Of a DNA stretch of 12,758 bases, positions 1 to 5,292 are shown piece after piece. The DNA is from Methanomicrobia archaeon LH_S13 (GTDB taxonomy: Archaea; Halobacteriota; Syntropharchaeia; Alkanophagales; Methanospirareceae), in contig JAGXOR010000028.1 in the NCBI GenBank assembly GCA_023659785.1, forward strand, positions 1 to 12,758. The letters are read 5' to 3'. The notes beneath the pieces were generated by a model. That model was not told where the DNA came from. It did not search any database and was given only the letters and a program-made list of their open reading frames with translations. The position numbers were made by a program, and so were the translations under genes. Each line of letters begins with the position of its first letter. The first letter of the stretch is position 1.

Positions 1-19
1 TAAAAATCTGAAGATTACG

Positions 20-196
20 CTATTGAAGATTATTTCTTAGTTTTGGGATGAAGCCAAACTTATCGAAAGGTTTATAGTCTTGAAGTTCAATTTTTTCCCT
101 GATTATTTCATCTTCTTTTTTAATCATAGGTGTGGATAGGATTTCTAAATCTTCTGCAATTCTTCTGAGTTGTGGCATGCCGAACAATCTTTTCAT
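20..196 (-). CDS. Small hypothetical protein, 58 aa, possibly the tail of the decayed gene upstream
   Basis: ATG at 196-194, stop TAG at 22-20. The product starts MKRLFGMPQLRRIAEDLEIL and is lysine- and glutamate-rich with no cysteine, signal peptide or membrane segment. A GGAG lies about 11 nt before the ATG. It begins 4 nt after the TAA that closes the pseudogene reading at 201-628, and its frame is also open a few codons upstream, so it may be a coupled second gene or the C-terminal part of the same broken protein after another frameshift. No family recognised. Confidence 0.35.
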   Translation of the reverse strand: MKRLFGMPQLRRIAEDLEILSTPMIKKEDEIIREKIELQDYKPFDKFGFIPKLRNNLQ

Positions 197-200
197 TATA

Positions 201-628
201 TTATCTTCTCCGTTTAGCCAATTCTTCTGTTGGTCTCATCTCCCATGATGGATTTTGTTTAAATATCCCATATTTCATTATGACCCAATCAGAAATTTTT
301 GCGGAACGTATTTCGGCTTCTCCAAGATTTTTAATACCCAAAAACGAGAAAAGATTCTCCGTTCCTGTTTCTCTCTATCTCGGAAAATAAGACATCATAC
401 GATTTATTTTCTGAATTTTTAATCCCAGTTTTTCTTTAATGAAAGCAATAAAGTTCGCCATAGGATTAGGAGAAACCTTTTTCTAATATATTCTTTCACT
501 ATTTCGCTTGCGGCATGCACTTTCACAACCTCAGCATGAACAAGCTCCCAACCTTCTTCCCAATTTGGCTCGGAGATTATGTCTTCAGGTGATACATCCT
601 TCCATTTGTTAATTACTTCCTCACTCAT
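201..628 (-). pseudogene. Decayed gene of unknown function (frameshift plus in-frame amber codon)
   Basis: The intact start reads MSEEVINKWKDVSPED and stays open for about 50 codons (628 to about 479). At an A5 run (478-482) the apparent coding frame moves to the next frame, which carries on with KVSPNPMANFIAFIKEKLG and stays open to a TAA at 203-201, except for one TAG at 377-375. On both sides of the TAG the text looks protein-like (for example FLGIKNLGEAEIRSAKISDW), so I read one ancestral protein of about 140 residues, rich in charged helical segments. I do not recognise the family. The alternatives are two short genes, a -1 ribosomal slip at the A run, or amber readthrough. Two lesions in one gene make decay the simplest explanation. 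Confidence 0.5.
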
Positions 629-663
629 CCTAATTATATTCTAAAGTCCACACTGCTTAATAG

Positions 664-710
664 ATAAAATATAAAAAGGAAATAATAAAAGAAGAAAAAA
701 TAAAGGGGTG
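664..710 (+). promoter_or_regulatory. trkA promoter and ribosome binding site
   Basis: A TATA element (TATAAAAA, 670-677) lies 44 nt before the ATG at 717, giving a predicted start of transcription near 699. GGGGTG at 705-710 is a good Shine-Dalgarno sequence 6 nt before that ATG, and it supports 717 over the in-frame GTG at 708. The same AT-rich block could also serve the minus-strand gene that starts at 628. Confidence 0.5.
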
Positions 711-716
711 CTTTGT

Positions 717-1367
717 ATGTACCTGATAATAGTAGGTTTAGGGGGAATAGGGAAAAATCTGGTAGCTATCGCTACGAAGGAGAAGAATGATGTGGTTGTC
801 ATAGACCAAGATGAGAAAAGGTGCAGAGAGATAGCAGCGAAATACGATGTTTTAACGATTTTCGGGAATGCAACAGAGCAATCCACCCTGAAGGAGGCAG
901 AAGCAAGCAGAGCAAACGCACTGATAGCTACTACTTCTGATGATTCTGCTAATTTGATGATGTGTCTGACGGCAAAAGGGCTGGGCACGAAAAGAACCGT
1001 TGCAGTGGTGAATCAGGAAGAGCATGCGGGGATGTTCAAGGAAGCAGACATCTTTCTGTTTGAAAATCCAGACATGACCGTTGCGAGTCATTTGTATTTT
1101 TCGTTGAAAAGACCGAGGATAAAGGATTTTCTTACTGTAAGTGGAGGGAAAGCGGAGATATTTGAGATCGTTGTGTCTGATAAATCGCGTGTTGTGGGTA
1201 AAAAGCTATCGATGTTGCATCTAAAAGATGGGATAATAGTGGCAATAGAGCGAAACAGTGACATAATACTGCCAAAACGCGATACAGTCATCCAAGTACA
1301 GGACCTCATGACCGTATTTGCGAAGGCGAAGGAAGTGGAGAGAATAAGTTCGCTTTTTGCACCCTGA
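717..1367 (+). CDS. trkA: TrkA/KtrA-type potassium uptake regulatory protein (RCK domain)
   Basis: This is a cytosolic regulatory subunit that binds NAD(H) or adenine nucleotides and gates a membrane K+ transporter of the Trk/Ktr type. The N-terminal Rossmann RCK_N domain shows GLGGIG at residues 7-12 and the acidic residue D30 after the second strand. A C-terminal RCK_C (TrkA_C) domain occupies about residues 140-210. At 216 aa it has the usual length of a one-unit TrkA/KtrA. The ATG at 717 is chosen for its spacing to GGGGTG at 705-710; a GTG at 708 is possible. No TrkH/KtrB pore gene lies in the window, so the partner must be elsewhere. The stop codon is shared with the edge of the tnpB relic that follows, but the protein looks complete. 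Confidence 0.88.
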   Translation: MYLIIVGLGGIGKNLVAIATKEKNDVVVIDQDEKRCREIAAKYDVLTIFGNATEQSTLKEAEASRANALIATTSDDSANLMMCLTAKGLGTKRTVAVVNQEEHAGMFKEADIFLFENPDMTVASHLYFSLKRPRIKDFLTVSGGKAEIFEIVVSDKSRVVGKKLSMLHLKDGIIVAIERNSDIILPKRDTVIQVQDLMTVFAKAKEVERISSLFAP

Positions 1368-1371
1368 CATA

Positions 1372-1395
1372 CTCCCCAAGCTAAAGCATAGGGGG
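1372..1395 (-). repeat. Right-end-type hairpin of the tnpB relic
   Basis: Imperfect stem with CCCC (1374-1377) opposite GGGG (1391-1394) around a GC-TAAA-GC core. It lies at the 3' side of the tnpB fragment and next to trkA. In intact elements this position carries the scaffold end of the omega RNA, so the sequence just beyond it (the trkA 3' end) is where a guide would have been read. Confidence 0.5.
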
Positions 1396-1637
1396 TTCTG
1401 CGGTTAGTGGCATCCCCCTCCATTGCCGCTCCGGGGGTATCAGTGCTCCCCTTCGTTGCATCTCTGTCTACAACGAATTCTACATATTCGATAGGCACTT
1501 CAAGCAGCCTGGCTTTGTGACCAGCTGTACAAGGAATATCGAAAAGCTCTTCTAAGGCTTGCTGTTTTCCTTATCCCTTTCAACTTCTCTAATTTTATCC
1601 TGCTTCTATATCCCTTCGCGGTGTTTTGTATTTCCAT
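1376..1637 (-). pseudogene. tnpB: TnpB (RuvC-like RNA-guided nuclease) fragment
   Basis: Fragment 1 (1637-1500) reads KLEKLKGIRKTASLRRAF followed by RYSLYSWS. This matches the TnpB block that holds the RuvC-II glutamate (canonical E-x-L-K-G-I-R-K, then the YSLxSWxF segment). A frameshift leads into fragment 2, which reads KARLLEVPIEYVEF, the block that normally precedes the zinc ribbon, followed at once by a DRD motif and a Pro/Gly-rich tail. The N-terminal half with RuvC-I and the four-cysteine zinc ribbon are missing, so the protein cannot be an active nuclease. It lies in the same direction as the two end hairpins. The assignment is from remembered family motifs. Confidence 0.6.
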
Positions 1638-1678
1638 ATGCTTAATATAATATAAGAGTTGTTAGTATATAAATTCAT

Positions 1679-1699
1679 CCTCAGGCTAAAGCGCTGAGG
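1679..1699 (-). repeat. Second GCTTTAGC hairpin upstream of the tnpB fragment
   Basis: Six-bp stem CCTCAG/CTGAGG (1679-1684 with 1694-1699) around GC-TAAA-GC, followed by a pyrimidine run. Same architecture as the hairpin at 1372-1395. It is either the left end of the relic or the right end of a second, lost element. From 1713 to 1810 I see no further gene before the SAMP start. Confidence 0.5.
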
Positions 1700-1810
1700 C
1701 TTTCTTGCTTATCTTCTGAAAAAAGAAAACCTGTGCTAAAAGAAAAGTTTTCTCGTGAAAATCTGTGTAATCTTATGGTTAGCTAAACAAATATAATACC
1801 CTCAGACAAA

Positions 1811-2038
1811 ATGGAACTTAGAGTGAAGAAAATACTTGCAGATAAGGGGGAGGAGAGAAGGGTAGAAATCTCAAATGACGATACGTACGGGAACGTATTA
1901 GAAAAACTGAAAATAAATCCTGAAGAGGTAATTGTGCTTCGTAATGGTAAGCCAGTGCCAGAGGATGAAAAGCTTGACATCAATAAAAATAAAGAAGAAG
2001 TAGATATAACGATTATCTGTGTGGTGTCAGGAGGGTAA
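1811..2038 (+). CDS. Ubiquitin-like small archaeal modifier protein (SAMP; MoaD/ThiS fold)
   Basis: A 75-aa beta-grasp protein ending in VVSGG. The exposed C-terminal Gly-Gly is the defining feature: an E1-like enzyme adenylates it, and it then serves as an isopeptide-linked tag on lysines and/or a thiocarboxylate sulfur donor for tRNA thiolation or molybdopterin. The middle segment (about residues 38-55, VIVLRNGKPVPEDEKL) has the strand-turn-strand look of SAMP2/Urm1-like proteins. No E1 (UbaA), JAMM protease or moa/thi gene lies nearby, so modifier versus sulfur carrier cannot be decided here. The start has no clear Shine-Dalgarno; the mRNA may be leaderless or have a short leader. It converges with the zinc-ribbon gene. 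Confidence 0.8.
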   Translation: MELRVKKILADKGEERRVEISNDDTYGNVLEKLKINPEEVIVLRNGKPVPEDEKLDINKNKEEVDITIICVVSGG

Positions 2039-2069
2039 ATATGTAATTGCTCAATATCCTGTGGTATAA

Positions 2070-2132
2070 ATTCTAAGCACGAAACTCTAAACTATAAATC
2101 CTAAACAAATCTTTCTTATAGGATTTAGGATT
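2070..2132. repeat. Degenerate 7-nt periodic repeat with inverted units, between convergent genes
   Basis: Five consecutive 7-nt units (2070-2104) read ATTCTAA, GCACGAA, ACTCTAA, ACTATAA, ATCCTAA. Downstream, two perfect units in the opposite orientation (TAGGATT, 2119-2125 and 2126-2132) allow a stem AATCCTAAA/TTTAGGATT (2097-2105 with 2124-2132). The inverted part covers the stop codon of the minus-strand zinc-ribbon gene (2125-2127), and a T/C-rich tract follows on the plus strand. It may act as a bidirectional terminator. Confidence 0.5.
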
Positions 2133-2463
2133 TCCCCCTTTTCTTCTTTTTTCCAAATAAGGAAGGCAAATGGATTGCGTAAGAACCATCTTCTTTTATC
2201 CCCATTACTATCTCTTTTCTCTCTAACAACGCATCTAAACTGAGTTCATATACCCCGGGACTCAAAATCCTTAAGCTTTCTATTCTCTCACCTTCTAAGG
2301 GCACTTTCTCCTCTATTTTTATCCCGTCCACCAGATCCGCTGCGCTTATATCTTCCCCTTCTTTTATATACAAAAAAAGATTGCCCCCACACTCTGGACA
2401 ACCGCTCAGCATCTCTTTCGTTAACTCTTCAAATTTCTTTCCGCATTTCAAACATTTGTGCAT
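2125..2463 (-). CDS. Zinc-ribbon protein, DUF2072-like
   Basis: 112 aa. The N-terminal zinc ribbon has C4-x2-C7 and C22-x2-C25. A mixed alpha/beta middle follows, and the protein ends in a very basic tail (GKKKKRGKS). It matches my recollection of the archaeal 'Zn-ribbon containing protein' family (DUF2072/COG3364). Its role is not established. It is the last gene of a three-gene operon, starting 2 nt after the DUF2073-like stop, so it is probably translated by coupling. The last codons and the stop lie inside the 7-nt repeat, so the C-terminal residues may have been altered by it. Confidence 0.75.
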   Translation of the reverse strand: MHKCLKCGKKFEELTKEMLSGCPECGGNLFLYIKEGEDISAADLVDGIKIEEKVPLEGERIESLRILSPGVYELSLDALLERKEIVMGIKEDGSYAIHLPSLFGKKKKRGKS

Positions 2464-2465
2464 TT

Positions 2466-2798
2466 TTAAATCGCAGAAATTATTGCACTTATTGAGTCCT
2501 TTTCCTTCTTTATCGTGCGCATCGTTTTCGCAGGCCCTATCGCGGTGAGCCTTGTCTTTCTTCTCAGATTTAAAAAGCCTTTCTTAGTAGGGTAGCCACT
2601 CATCTCTATTCCCGGAAAATCATCGCTCACTTCTGTCATCGTGAGCTCTATTAGCTTCATCTGCTCCTCTGACGTCAACCCGCCCTCCACTATCACTATA
2701 TTGCCCGACTTTACACCGTCAAGCACAAATCTTAACTTCTCTCTCGAACCCATTGAATTTATTTTATCTTCTGATATCAGGTCCATCTTTATTTCCAT
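2466..2798 (-). CDS. DUF2073-like archaeal protein
   Basis: 110 aa, cytosolic, with no cysteine cluster or membrane segment. The sequence (GGLTSEEQMKLIELTMTEVS, then a basic stretch KKGFLNLRRKTRLTAIGPA) fits the archaeal DUF2073 family (COG3365), which from memory sits between an Era-like GTPase and a zinc-ribbon protein in many Euryarchaeota. Function is unknown; the linkage suggests a partner or effector of the GTPase. The ATG at 2798 is supported by AGGAGGTT, which lies in the end of the GTPase gene; the in-frame ATG at 2786 is less well placed. One nt separates it from the GTPase stop. Confidence 0.75.
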   Translation of the reverse strand: MEIKMDLISEDKINSMGSREKLRFVLDGVKSGNIVIVEGGLTSEEQMKLIELTMTEVSDDFPGIEMSGYPTKKGFLNLRRKTRLTAIGPAKTMRTIKKEKDSISAIISAI

Positions 2799-2799
2799 T

Positions 2800-3516
2800 T
2801 TACTTGAACCTCCTTACCATTTCTTCATACAACTCCGCCATATTATCTCCCTTCAACGCGGATATGGATATAACGGTGTGCTGAGGGAAAGCATTTATTA
2901 TCCTTTGTGGCGTGGCATCCGGTAAGTCCACTTTATTCGCAGCGATAATAATCGGCGTACCTCTTGCTTCCATATTTCCAATGATGACGATGTTAGTTTG
3001 CGTATATGGATCTTCAGTAGAATCCATCAGGAGCACAACGCCGTCAATATCATCAAGCCACTTTATCGCCTCTATAACGCCTTCTGTCGCTTCCTTCGCC
3101 CTCCTCTTCGCCTCCTCCTCTTCTAAACCATAAGCCATAAAATCGTGAAAATCTATTTTTGTCGCTAATCCTGGAGTGTCAACCACGTCCAGCTTCAACT
3201 TTGCTTTTTCTCTCCTTGACTTTGACTTTGACTTTGACTTTAATCCGAAGTTTGGGCTTAGATTTTGCAATAGCTTTGTTTTCATATCTATAACTAACCC
3301 GCCTCTCCTAACTGCTCTTCTTGTCTCATGAGGTATTGCTGTGGCTTCTCCTATATCTTCATATTCATTCACAAAAGTATGGATTATCCTGTTCGTTAAA
3401 GTTGTTTTCCCCGCATTCGGCGGTCCGTAGATGCCGATTTTTGCCGTTTCCCTCTTGAAAACTAGAGCCCTTAATAGCCGTGCTAAAATGCCTTTCCTTC
3501 TTTTCCTCGAATTCAT
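2800..3516 (-). CDS. Era-like archaeal GTPase
   Basis: 238 aa. A basic N-terminal segment (residues 1-26) is followed by a TRAFAC GTPase domain: G1 GPPNAGKT (31-38), G3 DTPG (113-116), G4 NKVD (194-197), and SAL (219-221) as the G5 motif. It resembles the Era/small-GTP-binding group; bacterial Era assists 16S rRNA and 30S maturation, and a similar role here is only inference, helped by the divergent aIF1A-RIO1-KH cluster. No KH domain is fused. The ATG at 3516 has a purine-rich AGGGAAAGAAG upstream; a TTG at 3537 would add 7 residues. Residues 93-100 are KSKSKSKS, encoded by a perfect hexamer repeat. First gene of the operon with the DUF2073-like and zinc-ribbon genes. Confidence 0.85.
   Translation of the reverse strand: MNSRKRRKGILARLLRALVFKRETAKIGIYGPPNAGKTTLTNRIIHTFVNEYEDIGEATAIPHETRRAVRRGGLVIDMKTKLLQNLSPNFGLKSKSKSKSRREKAKLKLDVVDTPGLATKIDFHDFMAYGLEEEEAKRRAKEATEGVIEAIKWLDDIDGVVLLMDSTEDPYTQTNIVIIGNMEARGTPIIIAANKVDLPDATPQRIINAFPQHTVISISALKGDNMAELYEEMVRRFK
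2807..2814 (-). promoter_or_regulatory. Strong Shine-Dalgarno for the DUF2073-like gene
   Basis: AGGAGGTT on the minus strand, about 10 nt before the ATG at 2798 and inside the last codons of the GTPase gene. It fixes the start and implies translational coupling. Confidence 0.6.
3218..3241. repeat. Perfect (GACTTT)4 microsatellite inside the GTPase gene
   Basis: Four tandem copies of GACTTT on the plus strand, read as (AAAGTC)4 = (Lys-Ser)4 on the coding strand. It lies just before the strand leading into the DTPG motif. A hexamer unit keeps the frame, so copy number could vary without killing the gene. Confidence 0.85.
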
Positions 3517-3564
3517 CTCTTCTTTCCCTAAGCTCAAATTTAATAATACCTTATTCTCTCATAA

Positions 3565-3578
3565 TATCTATATAGATA
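3565..3578. promoter_or_regulatory. Palindromic TATA region between the divergent GTPase and aIF1A operons
   Basis: TATCTATATAGATA is a perfect 14-bp palindrome centred on TATATA. It is about 55 nt from both start regions (ATG 3516 on minus, TTG 3628 on plus), so it can serve as TATA box in both directions or as an operator. A second AT-rich block (3581-3591) could be the plus-strand TATA instead. Confidence 0.45.
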
Positions 3579-3627
3579 GAATTAAATATTTCGCAAAGGA
3601 GGGAAGGTTGTCGAAGAGGATGAAAAA

Positions 3628-3927
3628 TTGGTTGAGATGGAAGGAACAGAAGAAGTAATACGCGTGCGCATCCCTCAAAAAAGGAATAGGGAAGTGTTGT
3701 GCATAGTCGAGAAGATGTTAGGTGGGAGAAGAGTAACCGTGCAGTGCATGGACGGGACAGAAAGAATGGCTCGAATCCCAGGTAGGTTAAAGAGGAGACA
3801 ATGGGTGAAAGCTGGTGATGTAGTAATAGTAGTTCCCTGGGACTTCCAGGATAAAAAGGCTGACCTCATCTACCGATATAAAAGACCACAAGCAGAATGG
3901 CTGAGAAAGAAGGGCTATTTGAAGTAG
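3628..3927 (+). CDS. eif1A: Translation initiation factor 1A (aIF1A)
   Basis: 99 aa, S1/OB-fold factor that binds the A-site region of the small subunit during initiation. Recognisable blocks: EEVIRVRIPQK (about residues 8-18), EKMLGGRRVTVQCMDGTERM (28-47), RIPGRLKRRQWVKAGDVVIV (49-68), VPWDFQDKKADLIYRYKRPQ, and the terminal WLRKKGYLK. The TTG at 3628 has GAGG 8 nt upstream (3616-3619); the ATG at 3637 would give a more canonical N-terminus but has no Shine-Dalgarno. The frame is open back to 3586, and GGAGGG at 3598-3603 sits ahead of an overlapping short frame. First gene of the cluster with RIO1 and the KH protein; its 3' end overlaps RIO1 by 31 nt. Confidence 0.92.
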   Translation: MVEMEGTEEVIRVRIPQKRNREVLCIVEKMLGGRRVTVQCMDGTERMARIPGRLKRRQWVKAGDVVIVVPWDFQDKKADLIYRYKRPQAEWLRKKGYLK

Positions 3928-4745
3928 AGAAATGGCTAAAGGGGGAAGAGAAGCAATTACCCAAAGGTAAAAGGAGGAATAAGGACTACCGGGATAGAAA
4001 AACGGAGCTATCTGTTCTCGACATTCCCACGTTGGAAACAGTGTATAAATTCTCAAAAAAGGGAATAATAAAAGCGTTGGGTGGCCCTATAAGTAGTGGT
4101 AAAGAAGCGGTCATTTTCCATGCGATAGGGGCGGAAGAGAAGGAATTAGCGATAAAAATATATAAAATAAGCACCGCTAACTTCAATGTCATGCATGACT
4201 ATATTATTGGTGACCCAAGGTTTAAGAATATAAAGAGAAATCGCAGAAGTGTCGTATTTGCATGGGCTCGTAAAGAGTTAAAGAATCTGAAAAGAGCTTT
4301 TGACGTTGGAGTTAGAGTCCCAAAGCCGATTGCATGTGATAAAAACGTGTTGATAATGGAGTTTATAGGAAAAGAGGGGATAGCAGCACCAGAGTTGAGA
4401 GACGTCCCCTTAAAAGTGCTTGAGCTCGATTTTGAGCTTGAAGAGCTCTTTCGGAACATTATTTCCGGGATAAAAATCCTGTATGAGCGTGGAGGGATGG
4501 TGCATGCAGACCTCAGCGAGTTCAATATATTGATGAAAGGTTATGCCGAGAGAGAAATTGCAGATGTAAATGCAAGTGAAATTGAAATAGAGCCTGTAAT
4601 AATAGATATGGGGCAATCTCTGCTTTTGGAGCACCCTAATGCTGATGCATTCCTCAAACGTGACGTGAAAAATATCGTTACCTTCTTTAACAAACTCGGG
4701 TTAGACTATTCAGTCGTAGAAGTGATGAGGATGATAAAGAGGTAA
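3897..4745 (+). CDS. rio1: RIO1-type serine protein kinase/ATPase
   Basis: 282 aa. Atypical kinase needed for late small-subunit maturation. Residues: modified P-loop GPISSGKEA (63-71), ATP-binding lysine K87 in AIKIYK, the RIO1 signature STANFN and GDPRFKN (92-111), catalytic HADLSEFNIL (D205, N210), and metal-binding IIDMGQ (D237), followed by the ERDVxN-like block KRDVKN. Between NIL and IID there is a loop (about residues 213-230) some 16 residues longer than I recall for A. fulgidus Rio1. The start at 3897 lies inside aIF1A (31-nt overlap) with no obvious Shine-Dalgarno, and no later start would keep the N-terminal helix. KH protein follows after 3 nt. Confidence 0.93.
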   Translation: MAEKEGLFEVEKWLKGEEKQLPKGKRRNKDYRDRKTELSVLDIPTLETVYKFSKKGIIKALGGPISSGKEAVIFHAIGAEEKELAIKIYKISTANFNVMHDYIIGDPRFKNIKRNRRSVVFAWARKELKNLKRAFDVGVRVPKPIACDKNVLIMEFIGKEGIAAPELRDVPLKVLELDFELEELFRNIISGIKILYERGGMVHADLSEFNILMKGYAEREIADVNASEIEIEPVIIDMGQSLLLEHPNADAFLKRDVKNIVTFFNKLGLDYSVVEVMRMIKR

Positions 4746-4748
4746 AAA

Positions 4749-5285
4749 ATGGTAACACAGTATATCATGATTCCTCAAGATAGAATAGGCGTGTTAATTG
4801 GGCGTAACGGAATCGTAAAAGAAGAGATAGAGAAAAAATCGGAGAGCAGGATAGAAGTAGATAGTACCGAGGGTGGAGTATATATAGAAGGTATAGAAGG
4901 TGGAGACCCGTTAAAGGCGCTCAGAGTTGCAGATGTGATAAAGGCGATAGGCAGAGGTTTTTCTCCTGAAAACGCTTTTACACTCCTTGATGACGATTTC
5001 CTCTTATTCGATGTCATTTCCATCGCTAATTTCACATCAAAGACGCTGCAAAGAGTAAAAGGGCGTGTAATAGGGCGAAATGGGAAAACGAGAAGGGTGA
5101 TAGAGGACATAGCAGGTGTAAAAATCTCTGTTTATGGAAAGACCATAGGCATAATAGGTTATTCGCACCAGATAAGAACTGCGCATGACGCGATAGAGAT
5201 GCTGATAAATGGCTCACCACATAGTGCGGTCTACTCTTTCCTTGAGAGAAAAAGAAGGGAAGAAGAGGAAAAGAAAAATTACTAA
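4749..5285 (+). CDS. Two-KH-domain RNA-binding protein (Dim2/Pno1/Krr1-like)
   Basis: 178 aa. Two KH modules, each with a GRNG loop (residues 18-21 and 109-112). The second is in VKGRVIGRNGKTRRVIEDIA, typical of archaeal Dim2/Pno1. The eukaryotic relative binds the 3' end region of 18S rRNA and recruits Dim1/Nob1; the archaeal protein binds 16S rRNA 3' sequence and affects aIF2/30S function. A lysine/glutamate-rich tail closes the protein. GAGG at 4739-4742, 6 nt before the ATG, supports this start and overlaps the end of RIO1. Placement after RIO1 is common in archaea and agrees with a joint role in 30S maturation. Confidence 0.9.
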   Translation: MVTQYIMIPQDRIGVLIGRNGIVKEEIEKKSESRIEVDSTEGGVYIEGIEGGDPLKALRVADVIKAIGRGFSPENAFTLLDDDFLLFDVISIANFTSKTLQRVKGRVIGRNGKTRRVIEDIAGVKISVYGKTIGIIGYSHQIRTAHDAIEMLINGSPHSAVYSFLERKRREEEEKKNY

Positions 5286-5292
5286 TCAAAAG

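Larger units (their letters stand above)
1368..1700 (-). mobile_element. Relic of an IS200/IS605-type tnpB element with two GCTTTAGC hairpins
   Basis: A degenerate tnpB is flanked by two imperfect palindromes, at 1372-1395 and 1679-1699. Both share the loop core GCTAAAGC (GCTTTAGC on the minus strand), and minus-strand text such as GGGGAGTATGTC resembles the right ends of tnpB-only IS605 elements. The outer edge abuts the trkA stop codon. No tnpA is present. The internal deletion makes this a non-autonomous, MITE-like remnant. The family is inferred from the hairpins plus the TnpB protein fragments; the exact termini are not determined. Confidence 0.6.

Noticed and set aside
172..390. Plus-strand 72-aa frame
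   Set aside because: It is antisense to the protein-like minus-strand frames of the decayed gene and has no ribosome binding site.
930..972. TGATGA and CTGA boxes resembling a C/D box RNA
   Set aside because: They are inside trkA codons, the box order is not convincing and there is no second box pair.
1088..1498. Minus-strand frame running from the tnpB relic into trkA
   Set aside because: Only its first part has TnpB-like sequence; the rest is the antisense of trkA.
3431..3658. Plus-strand frame across the GTPase start and aIF1A leader
   Set aside because: It is antisense to the GTPase for its first part; only the short end near 3608-3658 is mentioned, as a possible overlapping leader frame.
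5209..5292. Longer Pcm start at 5209
   Set aside because: It overlaps the KH gene, is low-complexity Lys/Arg, and Pcm has its usual length from 5293.
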